Of a stretch of 18,260 bases of DNA, positions 10,391 to 18,240 are shown piece after piece. A program made the position numbers and the translations under genes. The notes under the pieces were generated by a model. It had not been told where the DNA came from, made no database searches, and worked only from the letters and a program-made list of their open reading frames with translations. This DNA is from Cyclostephanos tholiformis (Eukaryota > Bacillariophyta > Thalassiosirophyceae > Thalassiosirales > Thalassiosiraceae): contig JALLPB010000297.1 in NCBI GenBank assembly GCA_036939975.1, forward strand, positions 1 through 18,260, in the 5' to 3' direction. Position 1 is the first letter of the stretch. Each line of letters starts with the position of its first letter.

Positions 10391-10401
10391 GGGGGGGGGG
10401 G
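10391..10401. repeat. G11 homopolymer
   Basis: Eleven consecutive G follow GGGGT, so 16 of 17 bases are G. It lies about 50 bp downstream of the BAG-like gene and is a likely site of length error or polymorphism, with G-quadruplex potential. Confidence 0.9.
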
Positions 10402-10412
10402 AGATGACTCGA

Positions 10413-10592
10413 TGTGCAGTATGTGTTCTTCCATCGATCTGGTGGGCTCGCCACAATATCAACAAGGGCAGTGGACATTCGAGACTATTCTACAGATGGA
10501 TCTCTGTGCATATTGTGCTCTTCCATCGACCTGAAGTGCTCGGCACAAATCATTATAGGGAGCGGACATTTGAGACTATATCGGAAAGATGA
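10413..10592. repeat. Diverged tandem duplication, two 88-bp copies
   Basis: Copy 1 (10413-10500) and copy 2 (10505-10592) align end to end: both begin TGTGCA, share CTTCCATCGA-CTG near the start, GCTCG-CACAA in the middle, and GGACATT-GAGACTAT near the end. The 92-bp offset is not a multiple of three, so the copies are read in different frames and the duplication is not an in-frame protein repeat. Overlapping short frames here (10389-10592, 10414-10749) look non-coding or decayed. Confidence 0.85.
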
Positions 10593-11190
10593 TCGTACAT
10601 GCCTCACAACTGTTTCCGAGAACATGGCAGGTGCTCAGTTTCGTGTATCACAGAACGATATCGCGGTTCCATTCAGGTCGCTAGGATTGTGGTTTGCATC
10701 TTTGCAGTGCTCGCAATCTCCGAGTTTGCTTATGCCACTATCGTTTTGATTGGAAATCTTCTTTTATCTCACATCTACGTGCGACGCTCATTTGAGGACT
10801 TGACAGGGGCAGTTCTAAATTTTTCGAGTAGATAATTAATCATCTGCTAAAAAAATAGGAAAATGCCAATCGTTCCCTTCAGCTTTTCGCAAGATTCATA
10901 GTTTGTGATCTCCTCAATGTCTATTTTATCAACCCATCTACCATAAACCAATGCTCTTAGACAAATAGGGGGACATAGACAACACTCTGAGATGCCCATT
11001 GTGGATTCTTTAGCAGTCGTTTACAGCCCCTTACATGACAACAATTAAGACACAATGAGGGACTTCATATTGACTTCATCTATAACCCTCTCATACCCAA
11101 GACTACCATAATGTATAAGACAATGGCACGAAGGGGTCATCGTCGTTCAATAGATGTAAAATTGAAGGTGAGACAGTATCTGTTGTCCAT
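10593..11190. other. Gene-free stretch, possibly with a decayed reading frame
   Basis: A 78-codon plus frame at 10599-10835 contains a hydrophobic run (VVCIFAVLAISEFAYATIVLI) and a final SFEDLTGAVLNFSSR. Its frame continues upstream past one TGA into the open frame at 10389, so a broken membrane-protein gene is possible, but I do not recognise it. 10836-11190 is AT-rich and shows no gene. Confidence 0.35.
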
Positions 11191-11219
11191 CATTGTCATC
11201 GTCATCGTCATCATCATCA
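11191..11219. repeat. CAT/CGT trinucleotide microsatellite
   Basis: A short imperfect array of ATC/GTC triplets (TCATCGTCATCGTCATCATC) marks the left edge of the AT-rich repeat zone. Confidence 0.8.
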
Positions 11220-11292
11220 GTGTGTACTGTAAATGATAGTCAGGGTAGTCCAGGTATGTAAGTAGACTGAGATGTAGGTAGTTAGAGCAGTT

Positions 11293-11515
11293 ACATACAA
11301 TAGCAACACAAAGCATTAAACAATATAATAACATGACAGAATAATAACAACACAACAATATAACAATAATACAATAAAACAACATGGCATTATAAGACCA
11401 CAATAATATAACAATAAAGTGATAACACACAACAATTTATCAATATGATAATATAACAAATACAACAACACTACAATAAAAATACAACAACACACTAACA
11501 TAAAAATAATGGCAC
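11293..11515. repeat. AT-rich degenerate array of ACAATATAAC-type words
   Basis: The stretch is built almost entirely from variants of ACAATATAACA, ACAACA and ACATGACA with no fixed period. Minus-strand frames across it (Leu/Tyr/Cys/Val-rich) are artefacts of this composition. A second stretch of the same kind lies at 14945-15346. In both places it is followed directly by the words ATGCTGATCCT and then by the 51-bp repeat family, so the two are copies of one larger composite repeat. Confidence 0.8.
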
Positions 11516-11533
11516 AACTCGGCAGATAATGTA

Positions 11534-11746
11534 ATGGATCTTCATGCTGATCCTAGAGAATTGCAGTGTGCAAAGAATGCTGATAATCAAAGAAAAAGAC
11601 ATGCTGAACCTGAACATGTGAAACAAGAGGAAGATCACAATAAACAATATGCTTGGAGCAAAACACCAGGGGTGGTAGAACACGAGTCAGGACAACGAGC
11701 AGCCACAAGAGAGGTAGCGGGGGGGGGGGGGGGGGGTAGATCATGA
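11534..11746 (+). pseudogene. Remnant of a charged repeat-protein coding region
   Basis: The plus frame reads LHADPRELQCAKNADNQRKR, then HAEPEHVKQEEDHNKQYAWS, then KTPGVVEHESGQRAATREVA, and runs into an 18-G homopolymer (11719-11736) and a stop. Segments of about 17-20 residues with A(D/E)P(R/E), N/Q and R/K-rich halves recall the AETPEQRxxRL-type repeats found in some transposon-encoded helicase proteins; that comparison is from memory and tentative. The reading frame grades into the 51-bp (17-codon) tandem array downstream. It has no credible start and no intact downstream domain, so it is best seen as a decayed fragment. Confidence 0.45.
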
Positions 11747-12178
11747 GTCAGGACAGCAAGCAGTGGCAAGAGAGGTACCCTGGGTGTGAGAATGTGAGTT
11801 GGGACAACAAGCAGAGCTGCAAGAGAGGTACCAGTGGTGGGAGAATGTGAGTCATGACAACGAGCAGGCACATGAGAGGTGCCGGGGATGGTAGAACACG
11901 AGTCAGGACAACAAGTGGCAGCACGATAGGTATCCGGGGTGTGAGAACATGAGTCAGGTCAACAAGCGATGGCAAGAGAGATACCTGGGGTAGTAGAACA
12001 TGAGCTATCAGCCAACAAGGTGCAATGAGCCATTGCATGCCAAATACCAGGAGTGCTAGATTATGAGTCAGCACAGCAAGCAGCAGCAAGTAATGTACCA
12101 GGGATAGTCAACACAAGTCTGGACAACAACTGGGGGCAACAGAGGTACTGGGGGTGGTAGAATGCAAGCCAGTCTGGG
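11664..12178 (+). repeat. Degenerate tandem array of a 51-bp unit, about ten copies
   Basis: The unit runs roughly TACCAGGGGTGGTAGAACAT, GAGTCAGGACAACAAGCAGC, AGCAAGAGAGG. Copies begin near 11664, 11714 (expanded by the G18 run), 11775, 11828, 11879, 11930, 11981, 12044, 12095 and 12145; the copy at 11981 carries an insertion. Fifty-one bases is 17 codons, and the plus frame reads VPGVVEHESGQQAAARE per unit, broken in several copies by TGA or TAG. The minus strand gives a Leu/Val-rich 17-residue repeat over part of the array by the same arithmetic. A lone further copy lies at 15398-15450. Confidence 0.85.
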
Positions 12179-12281
12179 TGTACCAAGCCCCTGGGTGTGG
12201 CTATTTCAAGGCTTTCACTATTTATTATTTATGTAAATAGATAAGTAAGCAAGTAAATTTGTAGATATGATGACCAGAAAT
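12179..12281. other. Short AT-rich spacer
   Basis: This spacer between the 51-bp array and the 83-bp duplication holds no gene or clear signal. Confidence 0.5.
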
Positions 12282-12447
12282 GCCTTGGCAAATAAATATA
12301 ATAATATTACAGCAAAGTGACTTGTGGAGGAATTACATCTCTGTGAATCCATAGACTGCAGAGCGCCTTGGCAAATAAGCATAATAATATTACAACACAG
12401 TGGCTTGTGGAGGAATTACATCTCTGTGAATCCATAGCCCATGGAGC
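12282..12447. repeat. Tandem duplication, two 83-bp copies
   Basis: Copy 1 (12282-12364) and copy 2 (12365-12447) abut exactly. Both start GCCTTGGCAAATAA and share ATAATAATATTACA, CTTGTGGAGGAATTACATCT and CTGTGAATCCATAG, ending GGAGC or AGAGC. They differ at only about ten positions, so this duplication is younger than the one at 10413-10592. It is not a recognised gene part. Confidence 0.92.
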
Positions 12448-13799
12448 ATTCCCCCCTTTTCTTAACCAGCAAACCCCTCTAAAACAAAGTTCCTCCCTAC
12501 CACATTTTTGCACTAAAAAATTAGAAAAGACAAGTGACAAAGCCCCTAGGTCGGCTTGTCTCTTTTTGAAACTTTTTTCAGGTACCGCTTCCATTCATAA
12601 ATAAATCTAAAAAGTACTCTTTGCTTTTGGGGAAGAAAAAGTGTACGGACAAAAAATAACCTTGAATTTTTGAAAGGTCCATTTTAATCCAACCTATCAT
12701 TTGATTCCTTTTAGACTACATTTTCTTGTGTTTGGAATGGTTTCTTGACAAAAACACTGTGGGAGAATATCGGGCTTGTCAGTTTTGTCCATTTCTTGCC
12801 CAACACCCAGGAAGGAACTGTAGAGGTAACATAAAACTTATACAAATAACCTATTGTGCACATACTAACAAAAAATGGCAAGGGAAAGACCTTGGACTGG
12901 CTATTAATTGTTCATTGTCGCCAACCAAGAGGATCATTGGGGACTAAAAATGAAGCTTATTTTTGTGCTTATCAGCCCTTTTTATACTTATCAATGCCTG
13001 ATGAAATCTGATTCATGCTTATCATTTGTGTGAAAAAGAAATGAAATCGGGCAAGATAATTGGAATGACCTCTTTTTATAGGTGCGGTTTGTCCAGTTGG
13101 AGTGTTGGCTCCTGCCAAAACACCAAATGGTCCTACATACCCTTTATCTGAACAAAAATTGACAAATGCAGAGGCTGAGCAGTTTAGCAGTCACACCGGG
13201 GCACTCAAGTCTTACAACTAGACCTAGGTTCATTAGAATTAGCAGTGCAATTGCATAAAGAGGATACTTGACTAAAATGGGGGTTAGAGTTTGTGTTGTG
13301 CCAAAACTGCAGGGTTTATTATAAAAATGCAAAACCCTGCTCCCCAGGAGAAAAGTTGCCCATTGGTTAAAAGGTGGGGAGTGGAATGCTTTCTATTAGA
13401 ATTAGACTACTAGACCTAGCACAAACTCTGGACACAATGCCCTTATAGCTTGCAATTTTGTGGTTGCAACCTTCATTCATGTAACCAAATGGACTTCATA
13501 GGTAATACCTTGCTTGTCATAACTGGGTTTTGAATGCAATTGATCAAAGACCACCCCTGCATCAATTCCCTGAATTAAGTGATTGACATTTATAACCATA
13601 ACTCTGGAAGGTTACATTCCCTCATGGGCTCCAGTACTATATTAAGAGTTCCCATCACAAAAATCAATGATTTGATGCACACATGCCATGGCCATGGCGG
13701 CCACCAATGCAATGATAGTACTTCTATGACAAAAGCATAGTAGACAATTCAAATATCTTTAATACTGTCATATTAAAGATGGGAAAAAGCCTCACTGAC
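12448..13799. other. CpG-poor gene-free stretch
   Basis: No intact gene is visible on either strand. A short plus frame near 12726-12947 (starting TTG, not ATG) contains CQFCPFLAQHPGRNC, which could be a zinc-finger remnant, but both sides are full of stops. CpG is very rare while TG and CA are common. Two perfect hairpins lie inside: 13309-13317 pairing with 13332-13340, and 13755-13764 pairing with 13771-13780. The whole has the look of old, decayed mobile DNA. Confidence 0.55.
13755..13780. other. Perfect 10-bp inverted repeat with 6-base loop
   Basis: ATCTTTAATA (13755-13764) and TATTAAAGAT (13771-13780) are exact reverse complements around CTGTCA. It lies just beyond the stop of the minus-strand pseudogene. 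AT-rich and without a T-run; a role as a processing signal is not supported. Confidence 0.7.
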
Positions 13800-14624
13800 T
13801 TAAAAACCCCAATAGATACCTCCCAATACAAAAAATGGTGCCACATCCAACCTTAAATCTTCCACTGAAATTTCTCCTTTTGCCTCTCACTGCTCTCCTA
13901 TTTCCAGTGCTACCACCACTATGTGCTTGTCCCAAGTCATTCCCCATGTAATCTCCCCTAGCCACACAATGCACTTCTTCATCAAGTTGAAGTCCTTCAA
14001 CTTCAATTTCCCTTTGATGTCAACCCTCAGCAGGAGGAACTTCACCACTGCAAGACTATCCCTTTTATTCAACCACAGATGCACACTCTCATCCACTGGC
14101 TCCCCATCAATACCCAAACAGCTTGAGACTTGTGTTCCTCACAACTCCACTTTTTTGATCCAGTGTGCTTTTTTCTGTTCTGCCATTGCTTTCACATTCT
14201 TTTTGAACTCTGTCATTTTCTTCCCCACCTCCACAACAACTCTGCAATTCACAACAATCAGACCAGTCTTGTACAACCCCCCTGCCTTGTTCAGCAACTT
14301 GTTGTCAATAATATGCTGAATCTCCACCTCCTTTTCACAAAAGACAAGTTTATTCTTTACCTTGAGATTCTTGTGTTCACTAAAAGTCATGGGTTTATGG
14401 ATGCTGTCACGATCACACCATTCAGGGAGCTTGTCAAGGGCAACATCTAGCATGGTGGCCTTTCACAGCAGCCCTGCTGGTGGTGTCATTTTTTCCCAGC
14501 TCCCCCCCCGCTGCCCCCCTCAAGGAAGAAAAGCAGTGCTGTTGTCATGTTCATGTTGTCAATGTTCCTATTGTAATCTGCAATTGCAAGTTCTTCATCA
14601 ATGGCCTCTTGAGCCCAGTGGCAT
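13800..14624 (-). pseudogene. Decayed minus-strand gene of unknown family, broken by TGA codons and a frameshift
   Basis: One minus frame runs from ATG 14453-14451 to TAA 13802-13800 with internal TGA only at 14141-14139 and 13889-13887; a further in-frame TGA lies at 14465-14463. Read through these, it encodes about 217 residues including MLDVALDKLPEWCDRDSIHK, EVEIQHIIDNKLLNKAGGLY, RVVVEVGKKMTEFKKN, VDESVHLWLNKRDSLAVVKF and VAPFFVLGGIYWGF. Upstream, 14624-14510, a different frame reads HWAQEAIDEELAIADYNRNI followed by MNMTTALLFFLEGG, and meets the first at a G8 run near 14502-14509, where a one-base slip would join them. All three TGA codons could have come from CGA. I do not recognise the protein; charge pattern and setting suggest a transposon-borne gene. 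That the frame was once coding is fairly secure, its identity is not. Confidence 0.6.
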
Positions 14625-14944
14625 GACAACTACATGACAAGTGCTGATGTAAACCAGCTGCCTAACATGTAGCACCAGCTAGTTGAGTAAGCGGATGAGA
14701 AAACAATATACTACAACTTGACGTGATGTGTACTTGCTGCATGGAGAGGTACATGGTTGGGGAAATCATAACAACTTTACCATGCTCTCACATGATTCAC
14801 ACAACCTGCATCAAAAGATGGTGGCCTTGGGTTAAAACACGCCCCATTAGTAAAATACCATGTGTAAGAAAATACTCTAGGCATACTAAATGTATTGTTT
14901 GATTAAGTTTAATGTTAGGTAGGTATGAAGATCTGTTTTATTTG
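14625..14944. other. Gene-free spacer
   Basis: Nothing coding is seen. A 24-bp stretch near 14815-14838 resembles the DNA for motif V of the BTAF1-like gene by eye but is too short to mean anything. Composition is AT-rich and CpG-poor. Confidence 0.5.
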
Positions 14945-15346
14945 ACATATTATCAATATTACAATGCGATAATGTTATAACAACATGGCAATATAACATA
15001 GGCACAATAAAAACACAAAAATATAACTACCTTTAATATAACAAAGTGATGAGATTACAACATGACAATATAATGACAACAATGATGATGACGATGGGTT
15101 CGAGTTGGGTTATGTTAGGAAAAAGGAGAGGTTTTCTCCCCCTTAATGATTTTGTACCATTTCTGTGGTAGTAAAACCATGATCATTTCCCCTTATTCCA
15201 AATGATGTACATACATCCGACAACTATAACAACATGACAATATTGTAACAACACAAAACTAAAACAACACAACAATTTTGCACAACATGACAATATAGCA
15301 ACACTACAATATCAAAAAATATAACATTACAATATAATACAACACA
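14945..15346. repeat. Second AT-rich ACAATATAAC-type array, interrupted
   Basis: Words such as ACAACATGACAATATAAC recur at 14945-15080 and 15225-15346, separated by a more ordinary segment (15081-15220). Composition and order match the array at 11293-11515, including the junction with ATGCTGATCCT at the right edge. Confidence 0.75.
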
Positions 15347-15530
15347 CCATGCTGATCCTGGTGAGCAACGTTCAATGATGCATTAGATAGAAAACACACT
15401 GGGTGCAAGAACATGGGTCAGAACAGTGAGCGGAAGCATGATAGGTACTATTGGGGGAGCTAGGACGTGCTGATCTCAGGAGATTAGAGGAAGATAATGA
15501 TCAACAACACATAAGATGCAAAAGACCTTG
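15347..15530 (+). pseudogene. Second, shorter copy of the charged repeat-protein remnant
   Basis: CATGCTGATCCTGGTGAGCA at 15348 translates as HADPGEQ in the same place as LHADPREL at 11538, and 15398-15450 is a single diverged copy of the 51-bp unit (ACTGGGTGCAAGAACATGGG followed by TCAGAACAGTGAGCGGAAGC). Downstream, GAGGAAGATAATGATCAACA (EEDNDQQ) resembles KQEEDHNKQ of the first locus. Frames are broken throughout. This supports a dispersed repeat family with the order AT-rich array, HADP segment, 51-bp unit. Confidence 0.55.
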
Positions 15531-15637
15531 AGGTTGATGGAATTTAGGATGGAGAGAGAGGGTTGTGGATGTGTTTTTTTTGCTAGACGAGTGTTAGTAC
15601 TAATAAAAAGCATAGACGGAATAAGATTTACTACTCT

Positions 15638-15657
15638 GACCCACAATTATTCGTACA
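15638..15657 (+). repeat. Left terminal inverted repeat
   Basis: GACCCACAATTATTCGTACA matches the reverse complement of 18241-18260 at 19 of 20 positions; the exception is A at 15639. Confidence 0.93.
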
Positions 15658-15713
15658 TTTGGTGTTTTTTGTTTGGATTAAGGGCTATGTTAAGTTTCAG
15701 ATGATGGTCCAAG

Positions 15714-15725
15714 TATATAAAAAAT
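15714..15725 (+). promoter_or_regulatory. TATA-like box upstream of the transposase
   Basis: TATATAAAAAAT lies inside the element, 176 bp upstream of the first ATG and 260 bp upstream of the better ATG at 15974. It is the only TATA-like string in the leader. The call is positional and weak. Confidence 0.3.
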
Positions 15726-15778
15726 GCTAAATTTTATGCTGAATCAAATGGTTATATTGCCGATTTCTATAAACGGCA

Positions 15779-15795
15779 AAATTGCGGCGCAATTT
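15779..15795. other. Subterminal 7-bp inverted repeat
   Basis: AAATTGC (15779-15785) and GCAATTT (15789-15795) pair exactly around GGC. It lies in the 5' leader of the element; no function can be assigned. Confidence 0.6.
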
Positions 15796-15889
15796 GATTC
15801 CTCCTAAAACAACACTGTCGCTGTAGGAAAGTGTACCGTACATACCCATAGATGTACCTTAGAGGTAGCGTACCGGAGCCATCAAAAAT

Positions 15890-17995
15890 ATGGTGTGGCC
15901 CAAAAAAATGACAATTCTCTCACCGACCACAAGAGAGAGAGAGCCTGAAAATCTCGGAACACAGAACAGAACCATGGTAGGCCGACAGAGGATCTCCGGC
16001 AACCAAGAAGAGATCAGGTTCAAAACCTCGTTGCAGCTATGCAAGTACTACAATCCCGTCACAAGGAGGCTTACTGCGACATATCAAAAAATTGCAGAGG
16101 AGTTGATTCCACTGGGTGTTTCTTGGCGATATGTTGCCAACATCTGGAGAAAGCATAAGGAAAGCATTCTCGACTCTGCACGTGTTGATCTGAAAGGAGC
16201 ACTTGCACATAAAAAAGGGGCTGGAGCGCCCCGACGCATTTCTATTGAGGATCTTCATTGTCACGTAGGGGCTGTTCCATTTAAGGATCGGAAGTGTATT
16301 CGGACTCTTGGAAGGGAGGTAGGGATTCCAAGAGCCACGTTGGGACGTGCACTCAAACTTGGCCTTCTCAAGACAACAAAGAGTCACATCAAGCCAATCT
16401 TGACTCCTGAGAATAAAGCAGCACGCGTTGCATACTGCTTGAGCAACCTGGACCAGCAGAATTGCTTTCTGCCAATGTTCAATCGTGTGGATATTGACGA
16501 AAAGTGGTTCTATCTCACACAGATCAACACGAGGTACATTCTCGTGCCAGGTGAGAAGCCGCCACATCGGGCTGCACGACACAAGAGTCACATCCCCAAA
16601 GCAATGTGTCTCACTGCAATGGCACGCCCTAGGAAGGATCCAGTCACAGGAGTCTGGTGGGATGGGAAAATTGGAACCTGGTTCTTTGCACACAAGGTTG
16701 CTGCAAAAAGGGGTTCAAAAAATCGCCCCGCAGGTACGCTTGTGACTGAAACCTACAACGTTAATAAGGAAAACAGTTTGGATTTATACATTGACAAACT
16801 ACTACCAGCTATTGTGGAAAAGTGGCCAGCCTGGGAGGAGCGCGTCGTGCGGATTCAACTCGACAATGCACCGGTTCATCCTCGGCCTGGTCGGTTACCG
16901 CAGCGTCTCCTCGATAATCTAGCACAGCTCGGAGAGATCGGATGGGATATCGATTTCTATCTGCAGCCCCCAAACTCGCCCGACACCAACACACTCGACC
17001 TCGCATTTTTTCGTGCTATCCAAACAATCCAATATCAAAAAAAATCAAGGAACCTTGACGAGCTCATTGCGAACGTCGAAGAGGCATACGACGAATTGCC
17101 TCTCGACGTTTGCAAACACGTCTGGTCCACGGCACAAATGTGCATGAACTCAATTCTCCTTCGCAACGGCGGCAACGATTACAACCTACCTCATGTGGGT
17201 AAGCTTAAGGTCGCTCGTTCAATCGGGCGTGACTTCCCGCAGACGCTCCCGTGCCAAGCTATCATCTCCAACGAGGAGATTACTGAAGCCGCCNATCGGG
17301 CGTGACTTCCCGCAGACGCTCCCGTGCCAAGCTATCATCTCCAACGAGGAGATTACTGAAGCCGCCATCGCCGCTTTTCTCAACACCGAGGACGTCAACA
17401 ACGGTACGTTTGTTTGTATATTGTTGTGTCTCCGTTCACCGCCCCCGCCCATATTTATTTGATTGACGTTCGTTTTTATATTATTGTGTCTCCGTTCACC
17501 GCCCCCGCCCATATTTATTTGATTGTTGCGTTTGTTCACCGCCCCCGCCCATATTTATTTGATGACGTTCGTTTTTATATTGTTGTGTCTCCGTTCACCG
17601 CCCCCGCCCATATTTATTTGATTGTTGCGTTTTATAAAGCCGCGATTGCCCTCCTTGATCTTGCTCCCGATCCCCTTGCCATCGACGATGAGTTGGCGGG
17701 TATTTTGGACGAATTATCAATTCGATCCGACGACGCGTCCATCGACGCTGGAATCAGCGATGGTGACGACGCTGAGGTCCCGCCAAACGATGGCAATGCG
17801 GGAGATGATCGCGATGATGGGGATAGCGATGATGGCGATTTGGAGGGCCTCCGTCGTTTGGGACGGCGGCTCCATCAGTTCGACGAGATTGAACATCTCT
17901 TCGATAATTTCGCCGCCGAGTTGGAGTGGGGTAACGAGGATTATAACCATGACCCTCTAGTTGACGACGATGGAGAGTATGCATCGGATGATTAG
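15890..17995 (+). CDS. Mariner-like transposase, DD39D, with acidic C-terminal tail (two exons)
   Basis: Family role: binds the TIRs and performs cut-and-paste transposition into TA. From ATG 15890, a first helix-turn-helix lies near residues 60-95 (YQKIAEELIPLGVSWRYVAN) and a second near 116-165 (IRTLGREVGIPRATLGRALK). The DDE core has DIDEKWFY (D203), KNRPAGTL near 277, QLDNAPVH (D325) and PNSPDTNTLDLAFFRAIQ (D365); 39 residues separate the last two aspartates, the plant mariner (DD39D) spacing. ATG 15974 (ACCATGG) has the stronger start context and may be the true start. Counting the duplicated 72-bp block once and removing the intron 17404-17639 gives 598 residues with stop TAG 17993-17995. 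The last ~118 residues (exon 2) are Asp/Glu-rich (GDDRDDGDSDDGDLEG), a tail I do not recall in plant homologues. No other damage is seen, so the gene may be functional. Confidence 0.92.
17222..17366. other. Assembly join: 72-bp block repeated on both sides of a single N
   Basis: Bases 17222-17293 and 17295-17366 are identical and separated only by N at 17294. The 73 extra bases break the transposase frame; counting the block once restores it and connects directly to the exon end at 17403. This is the pattern of two contigs overlapping by 72 bp and joined without merging. Confidence 0.93.
17404..17639 (+). other. Transposase intron (236 bp, phase 1) filled by a minisatellite
   Basis: Donor GTACGT at 17404 and acceptor TTATAAAG ending at 17639 join G to CC (Ala), turning EDVNN into AIALLDLAPDPLAIDDE in frame. 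A 30-bp core, GTTCACCGCCCCCGCCCATA followed by TTTATTTGAT, occurs four times at 17434, 17494, 17534 and 17593, at spacings of 60, 40 and 59 bp. Without splicing the upstream frame stops in the first repeat. Confidence 0.85.
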
Positions 17996-18204
17996 CTCGC
18001 CGTCCGATGTCAAGGTGTGGTGACTGGATGACGAGGGGCCATGATATTGGCCCTCGTAGAGTACGCCGGAGAGTAGGGTTCATCTTGATGTTGGTTTTAT
18101 TTTAGGGACGAGGAACGTGTGGCTCCTCTTCGTGCTTGCGCGAAAAATGCGGAAAGCCATATTCGCCGAAAACTTGGGAATTCGTAAAAACCAGTACTAA
18201 AAAA
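17996..18204. other. Transposase 3' flank inside the element
   Basis: Non-coding 3' part of the element between the stop codon and the right terminal repeats. No gene or clear poly(A) signal is seen. Confidence 0.5.
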
Positions 18205-18206
18205 TA

Positions 18207-18224
18207 TACGAATAATTGTGGGAC
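18207..18224 (-). repeat. Inner copy of the right terminal repeat
   Basis: TACGAATAATTGTGGGAC is identical to 18243-18260 and lies 36 bp inside it in direct orientation. Sequence beyond the inner copy (GCCAAAAATG) does not resemble the outer flank of the left TIR, so this is a subterminal repeat and not the element end. No counterpart is seen at the left end. Confidence 0.88.
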
Positions 18225-18240
18225 GCCAAAAATGGCCGTT

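Noticed and set aside
11137..11501. Leu/Tyr/Cys-rich minus frames resembling membrane proteins
   Set aside because: They arise from reading the AT-rich ACAATATAAC array on the opposite strand.
11635..12089. Hydrophobic 17-residue repeat on the minus strand
   Set aside because: A 51-bp unit gives a 17-residue periodicity in every stop-free frame; the plus frame continues an upstream charged coding remnant and is the better candidate.
12307..12594. 95-codon minus frame across the 83-bp duplication
   Set aside because: No family likeness, and it lies inside the CpG-depleted decayed zone. The duplicated DNA is not read as an in-frame repeat (83 is not a multiple of three).
12726..12947. Possible zinc-finger fragment (CQFCPFLAQHPGRNC)
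   Set aside because: The frame starts at TTG, is short, and is surrounded by stops. One Cys/His cluster is not enough to claim a gene.
14815..14838. Likeness to the Snf2 motif V DNA of the BTAF1-like gene (TGGTGGCCTTGG)
   Set aside because: About two dozen bases with no further similarity on either side; chance is sufficient.
17414..17638. Minisatellite as coding repeats (SPFTAPAHIYLI)
   Set aside because: The frame is open, but the segment lies between phase-matched GT and AG sites, is not joined in frame to the upstream exon, and has irregular unit lengths of 60, 40 and 59 bp.
18207..18224. Inner TIR copy as the true right end of the element
   Set aside because: Sequence outside it does not mirror the left terminal flank and no TA follows, whereas the outer copy at the window edge fits the symmetry.
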